From: Yinghuangia sp035454725
Lineage (GTDB): Bacteria; Actinomycetota; Actinomycetes; Streptomycetales; Streptomycetaceae
Length of the DNA: 64,000 nucleotides
Assembly (NCBI RefSeq): GCF_051388935.1
Contig: NZ_JBPKBI010000002.1
Span: 558,001-622,000 of the forward strand
Reading direction: 5' to 3'
Shown: in pieces, positions 26,076-34,569 of the stretch
Position numbering within the stretch: the stretch's first letter is position 1
How the letters are laid out: the number at the start of each line of letters is the position of its first letter
Made by a program: the position numbers and the translations under genes
Notes under the pieces: model-generated
What the model was told of the DNA's origin: nothing
The model's database searches: none
The model's input: the letters and a program-made list of their open reading frames with translations, nothing else

Positions 26076-27713
26076 TCAGTGGTGGCCGTGGCCGCTGGTG
26101 ATCTCCTTGTACTCCTCCGCGGTGGGCTTCTCGATCTTCTCGTCGAAGTACCAGCGCGACAGCCGCACCCGCAGCTTCTCGCCGGCTCCCACCTTGCGCG
26201 CGACACCGTTCTCGTCGACCGCGGGCGGCAGTTCGGCCGGCTGCGGCTGCTCGTGCTGCGTCAGGAAGTGCAGGCGCTCGGCGTCGAGGGGCTCGTGCAC
26301 CTCGATGAACTCGCCGTGCGGCAGCTTCTTGATGATGCCCGTCTCGCGGCCGTGCAGGACCTTGTCGCGGTCCCGGCGCTGGAGCGCCATCGCGATCCGG
26401 CGGGCCACCACGAAGGCGATCACCGGGGCCACGAAGAACAGGATCCGGAACGTCCACGTGATCGCGTTGATCGACAGGTGGAAGTGGGTCGCGATGACGT
26501 CGTTGCCGCCACCGAGCCACAGCACCAGGTACATCGCGATCCACGCCGCGCCCAGGCCGGTGCGGACCGGGACGTTGCGCGGGCGGTCGAGCAGGTGGTG
26601 CTCGCGCTTGTCACCGGTGACCCACGCCTCCAGCCACGGGTAGGCGGCGATGAACGTGAACATCACGCCCGGGACCACCAGTGACGGGATCAGGACGTTC
26701 CAACTGACGGTGTGGCCCCACAGGTTGGTCTCCCAGTTCGGCATGAGCCGCAGGGAGCCCTCCAGGAAGCCGATATACCAGTCGGGTTGCGAACCGGCCG
26801 TGATCTGCCCCGGGTTGTAGGGGCCGTACGACCAGATCGGGTTGATCTGGACCAGGCCGCCCAGCAGCGCGGTGATGCCGAAGACGATGAAGAAGAAGCC
26901 GCCCGCCTTGGCGGTGTAGACCGGCAGCAGCGGCAGGCCCACGACGTTCTTCTCGGTCTTCCCGGCGCCCGGGAACTGCGTGTGCTTGTGGTAGAAGACC
27001 AGGATCAGGTGGACGGTCAGGAGGCCGACCATGATCGCCGGGACCAGCAGCACGTGGATGGTGAACAGCCGCGGCACGATGTCGTGGCCGGGGAACTCAC
27101 CGCCGAACAGGAAGAACTGCAGGTACGTGCCGACCAGCGGGATCGCCAGGACCACGCCTTCCGCGATGCGCAGACCCGTACCGGACAGCAGGTCGTCCGG
27201 CAGCGAGTAGCCGGTGAAGCCGTTCACCATCGCGAGCACCAGCAGGAGGAACCCGAACAGCCAGTTCATCTCGCGGGGCTTGCGGAACGCACCGGTGAAG
27301 AAGATGCGGAACATGTGGACGAACAGCGACGCCACGAAGATCAGCGCGGCCCAGTGGTGGATCTGACGGATCGCCAGGCCACCGCGGATGTCGAAGCTGA
27401 TGTCCAGGGTCGACGCGTACGCCTCGGACATGTGGATGCCCTGCAGCGGCACGTACGAGCCGTCGTAGACGACCTCGGTCATGCTCGGCTTGAAGAACAG
27501 CGTCAGCCAGACGCCGGTCAGCAGGATGATGATGAAGCTGTAGAGCGCGACTTCGCCGAGCATGAACGACCAGTGGTCCGGAAAGACCTTGCGGAGGTTC
27601 TTCTTGGCCGCGCCGTAGAAGCCCAGCCGCTCGTCGAAGTAGTCCGCCGTCTTGGTCGCGGCGTTGTCGGGAACCGGACCCGTCGGCGCGTTCGCGCCGT
27701 GCGTCGTAGCCAT
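26076..27713 (-). CDS. qcrB: Cytochrome bc1 complex cytochrome b subunit
   Basis: The diheme b subunit of the actinobacterial menaquinol:cytochrome c reductase. The 545-residue protein has eight or more membrane spans. Visible features are heme-ligand histidines in QIHHWAALIFVASLFVHM and in the later HVLLVPAIMVGLLTVHL, and the Qo-site loop with NPIWSYGPYNP (PxWY-type). It has a long C-terminal extension relative to mitochondrial cytochrome b, normal for actinobacteria. The ATG overlaps the qcrA stop (ATGA). It is the target of known anti-mycobacterial bc1 inhibitors in the homologous system. Confidence 0.95.
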   Translation of the reverse strand: MATTHGANAPTGPVPDNAATKTADYFDERLGFYGAAKKNLRKVFPDHWSFMLGEVALYSFIIILLTGVWLTLFFKPSMTEVVYDGSYVPLQGIHMSEAYASTLDISFDIRGGLAIRQIHHWAALIFVASLFVHMFRIFFTGAFRKPREMNWLFGFLLLVLAMVNGFTGYSLPDDLLSGTGLRIAEGVVLAIPLVGTYLQFFLFGGEFPGHDIVPRLFTIHVLLVPAIMVGLLTVHLILVFYHKHTQFPGAGKTEKNVVGLPLLPVYTAKAGGFFFIVFGITALLGGLVQINPIWSYGPYNPGQITAGSQPDWYIGFLEGSLRLMPNWETNLWGHTVSWNVLIPSLVVPGVMFTFIAAYPWLEAWVTGDKREHHLLDRPRNVPVRTGLGAAWIAMYLVLWLGGGNDVIATHFHLSINAITWTFRILFFVAPVIAFVVARRIAMALQRRDRDKVLHGRETGIIKKLPHGEFIEVHEPLDAERLHFLTQHEQPQPAELPPAVDENGVARKVGAGEKLRVRLSRWYFDEKIEKPTAEEYKEITSGHGHH

Positions 27714-28780
27714 CAGCCACGCTCCCAGAAGCTCGGGCCGACGGGTTCCGCGAAGTCGCCGACGGCTTCGAGGTAGCCCTCGTTGTTGACGGCGATCCTC
27801 AACTGCGGCAGCGAGCGCGCGGCCGGTCCGAAGACCACGGCGCCGTCGTCGGCCAGGTCGAACGTCGACTGGTGGCACGGGCACAGCAGGTGGTGCGTCT
27901 GCTGTTCGTACAGACCGATCGGGCAGCCGACGTGGGTGCAGATCTTCGAGTACGCGACGATGCCTTCGTACGACCAGTCCAACTGCTTGGCGGACTTGAT
28001 CTCGTCCGGCTCCAGGCGGATCAGGAGGATGGCGGCCTTGCCCATCTCCGCGAGGTAGTCGTGGTTCTCGACGTCGAGACCCTCCGGCTTCGCCATGGTC
28101 AGCGAGCCCTTGGTGATGTCCGCGGGACGCAGCGGCTTGCCGGTGTTCTCGTTGATGATCAGCGTGTTGCCGTTGTTGATGCCGTTCCGCGCGTTCTCAC
28201 CCCAGAAGGTGTGGCGCAGCTTGGTGCCCGGCAGCGGACCGAGGTCGCGCAGCAGCACGACACCGGAGAGCGGCACGAGCGCCATCGCGCCGATCATCGT
28301 GCGGCGGATCAGCGGACGACGGCCGATGCCCGAGTCCGAGGCGCCCTGCTGGAACTCGCGGATGGCGGCCTCGCGGTCCGCCGGGTCCGACTTGAGTTCG
28401 TGGCGCTCCTGGACGATCTCCTCGTCCGTCATCAGCGTGCGCGCCCAGTGGATCGCGCCGGCGCCGATGCAGAAGAGGGCGACACCGAGGGTGAGGCCCA
28501 GCGCCATGTTCAGGGCGCCGATCTTCCCGAAGAAGAAGATGTCGACCGTGTCGTACTTGTCGATGCCGACGTACGACGCGATGAACGCGACCGTGGCCAG
28601 CATCGAGATCACGAACAGCAGCGACACCTGGCGTTCGGCACGCTTCGCGGCCTTCTCGTCGATGTCGGTTCGACGCGGTTCGTGCTCCGGCAGACCCGGG
28701 TCGGCGAACGGGTCGAGCGCCCCGGCCGGGCCGTGTGGCTCCGGCAGCTTCTCTTCTGACATTTCGTCGTGGCTACTCAC
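27713..28780 (-). CDS. qcrA: Rieske iron-sulfur subunit of the bc1 complex
   Basis: The 355-residue actinobacterial Rieske protein with an N-terminal region of three membrane helices (about residues 50-75, 90-115 and 180-200) and a C-terminal [2Fe-2S] domain. The cluster ligands are in CTHVGCPIG and CPCHQSTFD. The GTG start at 28780 overlaps the qcrC stop as GTGA and gives the family opening VSSHDEMSEE; an internal ATG at 28762 is the alternative. It takes electrons from menaquinol at QcrB and passes them to QcrC. Confidence 0.94.
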   Translation of the reverse strand: MSSHDEMSEEKLPEPHGPAGALDPFADPGLPEHEPRRTDIDEKAAKRAERQVSLLFVISMLATVAFIASYVGIDKYDTVDIFFFGKIGALNMALGLTLGVALFCIGAGAIHWARTLMTDEEIVQERHELKSDPADREAAIREFQQGASDSGIGRRPLIRRTMIGAMALVPLSGVVLLRDLGPLPGTKLRHTFWGENARNGINNGNTLIINENTGKPLRPADITKGSLTMAKPEGLDVENHDYLAEMGKAAILLIRLEPDEIKSAKQLDWSYEGIVAYSKICTHVGCPIGLYEQQTHHLLCPCHQSTFDLADDGAVVFGPAARSLPQLRIAVNNEGYLEAVGDFAEPVGPSFWERG

Positions 28781-29583
28781 TTGGTCCTGGCCTTGGGGGT
28801 ACGGGCGGCGATCCAGATGGCGGCGGCGATCAGGAAGCCGAGCCCGAAGATCCACACGAACAGACCCTCGGACACCGGGCCGAGGCGTCCCAGACCGAGA
28901 CCACCCGGGTTCGGCTCGTCTTGCGTGGTGTTCTCGATGAAAGTGACGATGTTCTTCTTCTGCTCCGGCGGGATGACCGTGTCCGGGAAGGACGGCATGT
29001 TCTGCGGGCCGGTCAGCATCGCCTCGTAGATGTGCTTCGGGTCGACGTCGGTCAGCGCCGGGGCGTACCGGCCGTCGGGAAGCGCACCGCCTTCACCCGC
29101 GAAGTTGTGGCACTGCGAGCAGTTGGTGCGGAAGAGCTCGCCGCCTTCCTGAAGGTCGCCGTCGAGGCGGTACTCCTCCTCGCGCGGCACGGCCGGCCCC
29201 GGGCCCAGCGACGCGATGAACGCGCCGAGCTGGTCCGACTGCGCCTGCGTGTAGACGGGCGGCTTGGCCGGTGCCTGCGGGCCCTGCTGCTGCATCGGCA
29301 TACGGCCGGTCATGACCTGGAAGTCGACCGCGGCGGCGCCCACGCCCACGAGGGACGGGCCGTCGCTGGTGCCTTGGCCGTTGAGGCCATGGCAGCTCGA
29401 ACAGCCGCTCAGGAACAGCTTCTTGCCCTCTTCAACAGCAGAAAGGGAGGACGGCGCGTTCTCGGCCTGCGCCGACTTGGCGGGCGCGAACGCGGCGTAC
29501 AGCCCCCCGGTCGCCGCGAGCGCGAAGAGTAGGACGACAAACGCCGCCAGGGGGTGGCGTCGTCGTGCGGAGAGCTTCTTCAC
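28777..29583 (-). CDS. qcrC: Diheme cytochrome c subunit of the bc1 complex
   Basis: A 268-residue membrane-anchored cytochrome with two c-type heme sites, CSSCHGLNGQ and CSQCHNFAGE, and an N-terminal signal-anchor plus C-terminal helix. It replaces a soluble cytochrome c: in actinobacteria it wires bc1 directly to the CuA site of CtaC in a supercomplex. The GTG start at 29583 follows CGAGG at a normal distance. It lies between ctaE and qcrA in one operon. Confidence 0.94.
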   Translation of the reverse strand: MKKLSARRRHPLAAFVVLLFALAATGGLYAAFAPAKSAQAENAPSSLSAVEEGKKLFLSGCSSCHGLNGQGTSDGPSLVGVGAAAVDFQVMTGRMPMQQQGPQAPAKPPVYTQAQSDQLGAFIASLGPGPAVPREEEYRLDGDLQEGGELFRTNCSQCHNFAGEGGALPDGRYAPALTDVDPKHIYEAMLTGPQNMPSFPDTVIPPEQKKNIVTFIENTTQDEPNPGGLGLGRLGPVSEGLFVWIFGLGFLIAAAIWIAARTPKARTK

Positions 29584-29635
29584 CAAAAACCTCGGTTGGT
29601 TTCGTCGGTTTGTCGAGTGGGACCAGAGGCCGCGT

Positions 29636-30256
29636 CTACTTGATGAGGTAGATCGTGGCGAACAGCCCGATCCACACCACGTCGACGAAGTGCCAGTAGT
29701 ACGAGACGACGATCGCGCTGGTGGCCTGCTCATGCGTGAACCGCTTGGCCGCGTACGTCCGTCCGAGGACGAACAGGAAGGCGATGAGGCCGCCCGTGAC
29801 GTGCAGGCCGTGGAAGCCGGTGGTCAGGTAGAAGACCGAGCCGTAGGCCGACGACGAAAGCGTCAGGTTCTCCTTGACCAGTTCGGTGTACTCCATCACC
29901 TGCCCGCCGATGAAGATCGCGCCCATCACGAACGTCACGATGAACCACATGCGCAGCTTCTTGACGTCGCCGCGTTCCGCCGCGAAGACGCCGAGCTGGC
30001 AGGTCAGCGAGGAGAGCACCAGGATGGTGGTGTTCACCGAGGAGAACGGGATGTTGAGCATCTCCGTCCCCAGTTCCCACACCTCGGGGCCCTGGACCGA
30101 CCGGATCGTGAAGTACATCGCGAAGAGCGCCGCGAAGAACATCAGCTCCGACGCCAACCAGACGATCGTGCCGATGCTGACCAGGTTGGGGGGGTCGATC
30201 GCCCCGTGGGGCGCATGCCCGGCTTCTACTGCAGTTGCTGTCGCCACGGCGGCCAT
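29636..30256 (-). CDS. ctaE: Cytochrome c oxidase subunit III
   Basis: The 206-residue subunit III with five to seven membrane helices; family segments LASELMFFAALFAMYF, FHGLHVTGGLIAFLF and YYWHFVDVVWIGLF are clear. It is the first gene of a ctaE-qcrC-qcrA-qcrB operon that faces the ctaC-ctaD-ctaF block, so one enzyme complex is coded from both strands. The upstream region has three 11-base direct repeats and an inverted repeat that could control it. Confidence 0.95.
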   Translation of the reverse strand: MAAVATATAVEAGHAPHGAIDPPNLVSIGTIVWLASELMFFAALFAMYFTIRSVQGPEVWELGTEMLNIPFSSVNTTILVLSSLTCQLGVFAAERGDVKKLRMWFIVTFVMGAIFIGGQVMEYTELVKENLTLSSSAYGSVFYLTTGFHGLHVTGGLIAFLFVLGRTYAAKRFTHEQATSAIVVSYYWHFVDVVWIGLFATIYLIK

Positions 30257-30379
30257 TATTGCGGTCGCCGGATGAGCCCGCGCTTCGGGGGGCGTCCTTC
30301 CGAGAACGTGTCTGAGGCTCGGACGTGTTCCCCCGGCTTCCGGAATCGGCGGAAGATCAACGGAACACGCCTAGTCAGT

Positions 30380-30409
30380 GCTTGTTCGGGGCTTGTTCGT
30401 TGCTTGTTC
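30380..30409. repeat. Three 11-base-spaced direct repeats (possible operator)
   Basis: GCTTGTTC occurs at 30380-30387, 30391-30398 and 30402-30409 with start-to-start distance exactly 11 bases, one helical turn. Such spacing fits a transcription factor binding as an array on one DNA face. It lies 124-153 bases upstream of the ctaE start. Confidence 0.7.
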
Positions 30410-30474
30410 CCCGGTTGTCCCGCGCAGAGCCCGCATTCCTTTTGCCGCGGGGATTCGATTCCGACAACGGTTCT

Positions 30475-30501
30475 CGAACGAGTGATTCCGGAACTCGTTC
30501 G
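30475..30501. promoter_or_regulatory. Inverted repeat, possible operator
   Basis: CGAACGAGT at 30475-30483 and its exact complement ACTCGTTCG at 30493-30501 are separated by nine bases. The 18-base centre spacing would fit a dimeric regulator. It lies between divergent genes. Confidence 0.5.
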
Positions 30502-30587
30502 CGCGCCCGGCGGCTCGTACGACGAGCCCCCGCGCGCGCCAGGCCCCGGCGGACCGTCCCCGGCCGATGCGGGGGTACGGTCGCCGC

Positions 30588-30995
30588 ATGGCCGAGGGAC
30601 GCAGGAAGCGGTGGTTCCGGCGCGGGCGCGGCGAGCCCGAGCCGCCGCTCGTCGACGACGGGACGCTCGTGGTGGTCGGCGAGAGCTTCGACCCCGCGCG
30701 CGCCGACTCCGCGGTGCTCGCCGACCTCGCCGGCGCCGGGGTGGTCGTGGAAGGGCGGCAGTTGATGCTGCGTCACGTTCTGCGCTTGCCCGACGACGCC
30801 GCGGTCGCCGAGGCCGCGCGGCTGCTCGCACCGGACGGATGGGTCCTCTCGCCCGGTCCGGGCGGGGTGACGCACGCGGACCGCGCGCAGCGGGTGGACG
30901 CCCTCGAACTCGCCCGTGAACGCACCCGCATGGCCGGTCTCGCCCAGCGCCTGGGCGGGGACGCCGAGGGCTGGCGGCTGCTCGGGCGCCCGTGA
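30588..30995 (+). CDS. Conserved hypothetical protein
   Basis: A 135-residue protein (MAEGRRKRWFRRGRG...). It has a strongly basic N-terminus, then an alpha/beta region with GTLVVVGESFDPARADS and LMLRHVLRLPDDAAVAEAARLLAPDGW, and an Arg-rich helical end. The middle part resembles a small ferredoxin-like/ACT-type fold by pattern only. It is divergent from ctaE. Streptomycetes carry a similar gene here (recalled). The function is unknown. Confidence 0.7.
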   Translation: MAEGRRKRWFRRGRGEPEPPLVDDGTLVVVGESFDPARADSAVLADLAGAGVVVEGRQLMLRHVLRLPDDAAVAEAARLLAPDGWVLSPGPGGVTHADRAQRVDALELARERTRMAGLAQRLGGDAEGWRLLGRP

Positions 30996-31150
30996 CGGGA
31001 CGTCCCGCCGGAGAAGGCGGAGCCCGTTCTCGGTGCGCGTCCGCGCGGTCACAAGCCGATCAAGAGCTTGGAGCGGGTGAATCAAGAGGAGTAGCATCCG
31101 GCGTGTTGTAACGCGGATCACATCCGGCTTGACGACCAGGGCAGGTGGCA

Positions 31151-31570
31151 ATGGCGCACAGCGGCGACACCATGACCGTCCTCGTGTACAGCGATGACCG
31201 CAACACCCGTCAGAAGGTCATGCTCGCGCTCGGACGGCGGCCCGCAGCGGACGCGCCGCGCGTCGACTACTTCGAGTGCGCCACCCCGGCGGCCGTCATC
31301 GCGAAGATGGACAAGGGCGGCGTCGACCTGGTGATCCTCGACGGCGAGGCGGTGCCCGCCGGCGGAATGGGGATCTGCCGCCAACTCAAGGACGAGATCT
31401 ACCGCTGCCCTCCCGTGCTCGTGCTGGTCGGCCGTCCGCAGGATGCGTGGCTCGCGACCTGGTGTCGGGCCGACGCGGTGGTCTCGCACCCGCTCGACCC
31501 CGTCACGCTCGCGGCCTCGGCGGCGGATCTGCTGCGGCAGCGGGCGGCTGCGCGCACGCCTGTCTCCTGA
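31151..31570 (+). CDS. Response-regulator receiver-like protein, degenerate
   Basis: A 139-residue single REC-like domain without an output domain. The acidic pair is present (YSDDRNTR) and a candidate phospho-acceptor Asp lies in VDLVILDGEAV, but the conserved Lys near the C-terminus is replaced in VVSHPLDP by His. This makes normal phosphotransfer signalling uncertain. The ATG at 31151 is preferred over the GTG two codons upstream because an AGG-type site lies six bases before the ATG. trpD follows 125 bases downstream on the same strand. A conserved actinobacterial gene pair is likely. Confidence 0.8.
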   Translation: MAHSGDTMTVLVYSDDRNTRQKVMLALGRRPAADAPRVDYFECATPAAVIAKMDKGGVDLVILDGEAVPAGGMGICRQLKDEIYRCPPVLVLVGRPQDAWLATWCRADAVVSHPLDPVTLAASAADLLRQRAAARTPVS

Positions 31571-31695
31571 GGCTTCCACCGTCTCCCGTCCGGGCGGATG
31601 CGGGGGCGCCCATACCGCGGACGGGCGACGGGCCCCGGCCCCGGCGCGACTACGCTTGGCCCCCGATCGATCGGACACGTCAGCGGGAGCGGACC

Positions 31696-32775
31696 ATGGG
31701 CGCCTCGGCCTCGGCAACGGTGAGCGGCACCAACCCCGGGCAGGCCCGTTCCTGGCCGGACGTCCTGACCGCGCTCATGCGCGGCGACGACCTCGACGCG
31801 GCGGCCACCGCGTGGGCGATGGACCGGATCATGGACGGCGAGGCCACCCCGGTGCAGATCGCGGCGTTCGTCGTCGCGCTGCGGGCCAAGGGCGAGACCG
31901 TCGACGAGATCACCGGCCTGGTCGAGGCGATGTACCGGCACGCGGTGACCATCGAGGTGCCGGGCCCGATCGTCGACATCGTCGGAACCGGGGGGGACCG
32001 CGCGCGCACCGTCAACATCTCCACGATGTCGGCGATCGTCGTCGCGGGCACCGGGGCGACCGTGGTCAAGCACGGCAACCGCGCCGCGTCGTCGGCGAGC
32101 GGTGCGGCGGATGTGCTCGAAGCGCTCGGCGTGTCGCTGGACCTGACGCCGGAGCAGGTGGTGCGTACGGCGGTCGAGGCGGGTGTGACGCTGTGCTTCG
32201 CCACGCGCTTCCACCCCGCGCTGCGGCATGCCGCGCAGGCCCGGGGCGAGTTGGGGGTGCAGACGACCTTCAACATCCTGGGCCCGCTGACGAACCCGGC
32301 ACGTGCGCCGTACTCCGCGATCGGTGTCGCGGACGCCCGCATGGCGCCGCTGATGGCCGGGGTGTTGGCGCGTCGCGGTGTGTCGGCGCTGGTGTTCCGC
32401 GGTGACGACGGGCTCGACGAGCTGACCATCACCACGACGTCCAAGGTGTGGGTCGTGCGCGACGGCGATGTCCGCGAAGACCGCGTCGATCCCCGGGACT
32501 TCGGGGTCGAGCTGGTTCCGATCGAGGCCCTGCGCGGGGGCGACGCGGCGTTCAACGCGGATGTCGCGCGGCGGCTGCTCGCCGGCGAGCGCGGGCCGGT
32601 ACGGGACGCCGTGCTGCTCAACTCGGCTGCGGCCCTCGTCGCGCTGGGACCGGGCGAGGGGCCGTTGGCCGGGCAACTCGCGGCGGGGATCGAGCGGGCG
32701 GCCGACGCGATCGACTCCGGCAAGGCGCAGGCGGTGCTGGAGCGGTGGGTCGAGACGACGCGGTCTTTCGGCTGA
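31696..32775 (+). CDS. trpD: Anthranilate phosphoribosyltransferase
   Basis: It transfers phosphoribosyl from PRPP to anthranilate, step two of tryptophan synthesis. The 359-residue protein has the PRPP loop DIVGTGGDRARTVNIST, the KHGNRAASS substrate site, and the NILGPLTNPA segment. The ATG at 31696 is preceded by GGGAG. It is unlinked to the trpEG gene, which lies 28 kb away in this window, so tryptophan genes are dispersed here. Confidence 0.94.
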   Translation: MGASASATVSGTNPGQARSWPDVLTALMRGDDLDAAATAWAMDRIMDGEATPVQIAAFVVALRAKGETVDEITGLVEAMYRHAVTIEVPGPIVDIVGTGGDRARTVNISTMSAIVVAGTGATVVKHGNRAASSASGAADVLEALGVSLDLTPEQVVRTAVEAGVTLCFATRFHPALRHAAQARGELGVQTTFNILGPLTNPARAPYSAIGVADARMAPLMAGVLARRGVSALVFRGDDGLDELTITTTSKVWVVRDGDVREDRVDPRDFGVELVPIEALRGGDAAFNADVARRLLAGERGPVRDAVLLNSAAALVALGPGEGPLAGQLAAGIERAADAIDSGKAQAVLERWVETTRSFG

Positions 32776-32885
32776 GTCGCGTCCGTCGGGACGACTGAGA
32801 CTGCCGCCCGAGGCCGGGCAACCGGCTTGCGGCCGACCGGAGTTGCGAGGTCTGGGCGGTTCGGGGGCCGCTTGGCGATACCGGC

Positions 32886-32914
32886 TTGGCCGTCGGCCGA
32901 TGATGCGGTAATAA
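32886..32914 (+). promoter_or_regulatory. Promoter of the SAM-riboswitch transcript
   Basis: A TTGGCC -35 element (32886-32891) and a TAATAA -10 element (32909-32914) are spaced 17 bases. Transcription would begin near 32921, exactly where the riboswitch begins. The AT-rich -10 is conspicuous in this GC-rich region. Confidence 0.6.
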
Positions 32915-32920
32915 TTCCCT

Positions 32921-33005
32921 CCAGGTCACGAGTGACAGCGATGCGGCCCCGGCCTGCTGTCCGGCAACCCTCCTCCGCGGTGGGGTGCCCCGGGTGATGA
33001 CCAGG
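32921..33005 (+). ncRNA. SAM riboswitch (SAM-I/SAM-IV clan)
   Basis: A structured leader upstream of the class V aminotransferase gene. The closing stem is GGTCA (32924-32928) with TGACC (32998-33002). Conserved core strings include GAGTGACAGC, the CCGGCAACCCTCC loop and GGTGGGGTGCCCCGGGTGA. The layout resembles the actinobacterial SAM-IV form recalled from the literature. It should sense S-adenosylmethionine and switch off expression of the gene 80 bases downstream. Confidence 0.88.
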
Positions 33006-33083
33006 CCGGACACAACAGTGCTCCGGCAAGCGCGGACCTCTGCGACGCCACGGCACCGGGGTCCCCGGCCCTGGAGAGTCGCC

Positions 33084-34502
33084 ATGACGGCTACCGCTTT
33101 TGTTGTCAATTCGTCTGTTTCATCCGACTTTTCCGGCGGGAATTGGGACCTCGTACCGCCGCTTGCCGTCGTCGGCCGTGACGTGCGCGTTCCCCTGGTC
33201 ACCGGCGGCGACATCGAGTACGCCGCACTCGACTACGCGGCCAGTGCCCCGTGCCTCCAGCGGGTTTGGGACGACGTCGCGGCGTACCTGCCCTACTACG
33301 GCAGCGTCCACCGCGGGGCGGGGTACCTGTCGCAACTGTCCACCGATCTATACGAATCCAGCCGCGCGACGGTCGCCGCGCATGTCGGGGCCCGCCCCGA
33401 CGACCTGGTGGTGTTCACACGCGGCACCACGGATTCACTCAACCTGCTGGCCTCCGCACTTCCGCACGGGACACGGGTGTTCGTCTTCGAGACCGAGCAC
33501 CACGCGGCACTGCTGCCGTGGCGGCGCCGCAGCGGTGTCACCCATCTGCCGGCTCCGGCGAGCCCCGCCGAAGCCGTCTCGGTTCTCGATGCCGCCTTGG
33601 CCGCGGACGGTGGCGACGGACCGCGCCTGGTGTGTGTGACCGGCGCGTCCAACGTCACGGGCGAACTGTTCCCGGTCGCCGAACTCGCCGCCGTCGCACA
33701 CCGGTACGGCGCGCGCATCGTGCTCGACGCGGCGCAACTCGCCCCGCATCAGCCGGTGTCGATCACCGAACTCGACGTGGACTGGGTGGTGTTCTCCGGG
33801 CACAAGCTCTACGCGCCTTTCGGCGCGGGGGTGTTGGCGGGGCGCTCCGACTGGCTCGCGCAGGCCGAGCCGTATCTCGCAGGCGGGGGCGCGAGCAAGG
33901 CGGTCACCGCGGACTCGGTGGAGTGGAACGACGGTTCGGCGCGCCACGAGGCCGGGTCACCGAACGTGATCGGGGCGTACGCCATCGCATCGGCGTTCCG
34001 GGCGCTCGCGGAGGTGGGCTTCGAAGCTCTGGCGGCGCGGGAGGAGGCGTTGTCGGCTCGCCTGCGTGCCGGGCTGGCCGGGATTCCCCAGGTGCGCACG
34101 CTGGAGTTGTTCGGCCCGGAATCGGCGCGGGTTTCCGTCGTGTCGTTCGTCGTCGACGGCTGGAACAGCTCGCGGTTCGCGGCCGCGTTGTCGGCGGAGT
34201 ACGGGATCGGGGTGCGCGACGGTCTCTTCTGCGCGCACCCGCTGGTCCGCCGGCTGCTCGGCGCGCGTACCGACGCCCCCGCCGAGTGCGGCGCCCCCGA
34301 CGCACCGACGGGGGAGCAGAACCTCAACGCGATCCGGGTGAGTTTCGGGGCGGGGACTCCCGAGGAGCACATCGACCGCTTCCTCGGCGCGGTGCGCGAG
34401 CTCGTGCGGGGTGGTGCCCGGTGGACCTACCGCACCGACGGCGGGCGCTGCGTGCCCGATGCGGACCCGCGCGGTCCGGTGGCGGCGGCGGGTGTGCGAT
34501 GA
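33084..34502 (+). CDS. PLP-dependent class V aminotransferase-fold enzyme
   Basis: A 472-residue member of the aminotransferase class V/cysteine desulfurase superfamily. Family motifs are YAASAPCLQRVWDDV at the start, FTRGTTDSLNLLA, the EHHAALLPW histidine pair, DAAQLAPHQP and the PLP lysine in FSGHKLYAPFGAG. The catalytic cysteine loop of true desulfurases is not obvious, so the reaction is uncertain; candidates are a cysteine lyase-like or sulfur-amino-acid enzyme. The SAM riboswitch directly upstream links it to methionine or sulfur metabolism. The ATG at 33084 follows TGGAGAG. Confidence 0.85.
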   Translation: MTATAFVVNSSVSSDFSGGNWDLVPPLAVVGRDVRVPLVTGGDIEYAALDYAASAPCLQRVWDDVAAYLPYYGSVHRGAGYLSQLSTDLYESSRATVAAHVGARPDDLVVFTRGTTDSLNLLASALPHGTRVFVFETEHHAALLPWRRRSGVTHLPAPASPAEAVSVLDAALAADGGDGPRLVCVTGASNVTGELFPVAELAAVAHRYGARIVLDAAQLAPHQPVSITELDVDWVVFSGHKLYAPFGAGVLAGRSDWLAQAEPYLAGGGASKAVTADSVEWNDGSARHEAGSPNVIGAYAIASAFRALAEVGFEALAAREEALSARLRAGLAGIPQVRTLELFGPESARVSVVSFVVDGWNSSRFAAALSAEYGIGVRDGLFCAHPLVRRLLGARTDAPAECGAPDAPTGEQNLNAIRVSFGAGTPEEHIDRFLGAVRELVRGGARWTYRTDGGRCVPDADPRGPVAAAGVR

Positions 34503-34569
34503 GCCGGGTGACCGCGCGAAACCTCTTGCCGCACGGGCGCGTTCGTACCGTCGGCCGAGCGTGCGCGGA

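Larger units (their letters stand above)
30257..30587. promoter_or_regulatory. Divergent control region upstream of ctaE
   Basis: 331 bases between ctaE (minus) and the gene at 30588 (plus). It contains three direct GCTTGTTC repeats at 11-base steps (30380-30409) and a 9-bp inverted repeat (30475-30501). No clear -35/-10 pair could be assigned. It must carry the promoter for ctaE-qcrCAB. Confidence 0.5.
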
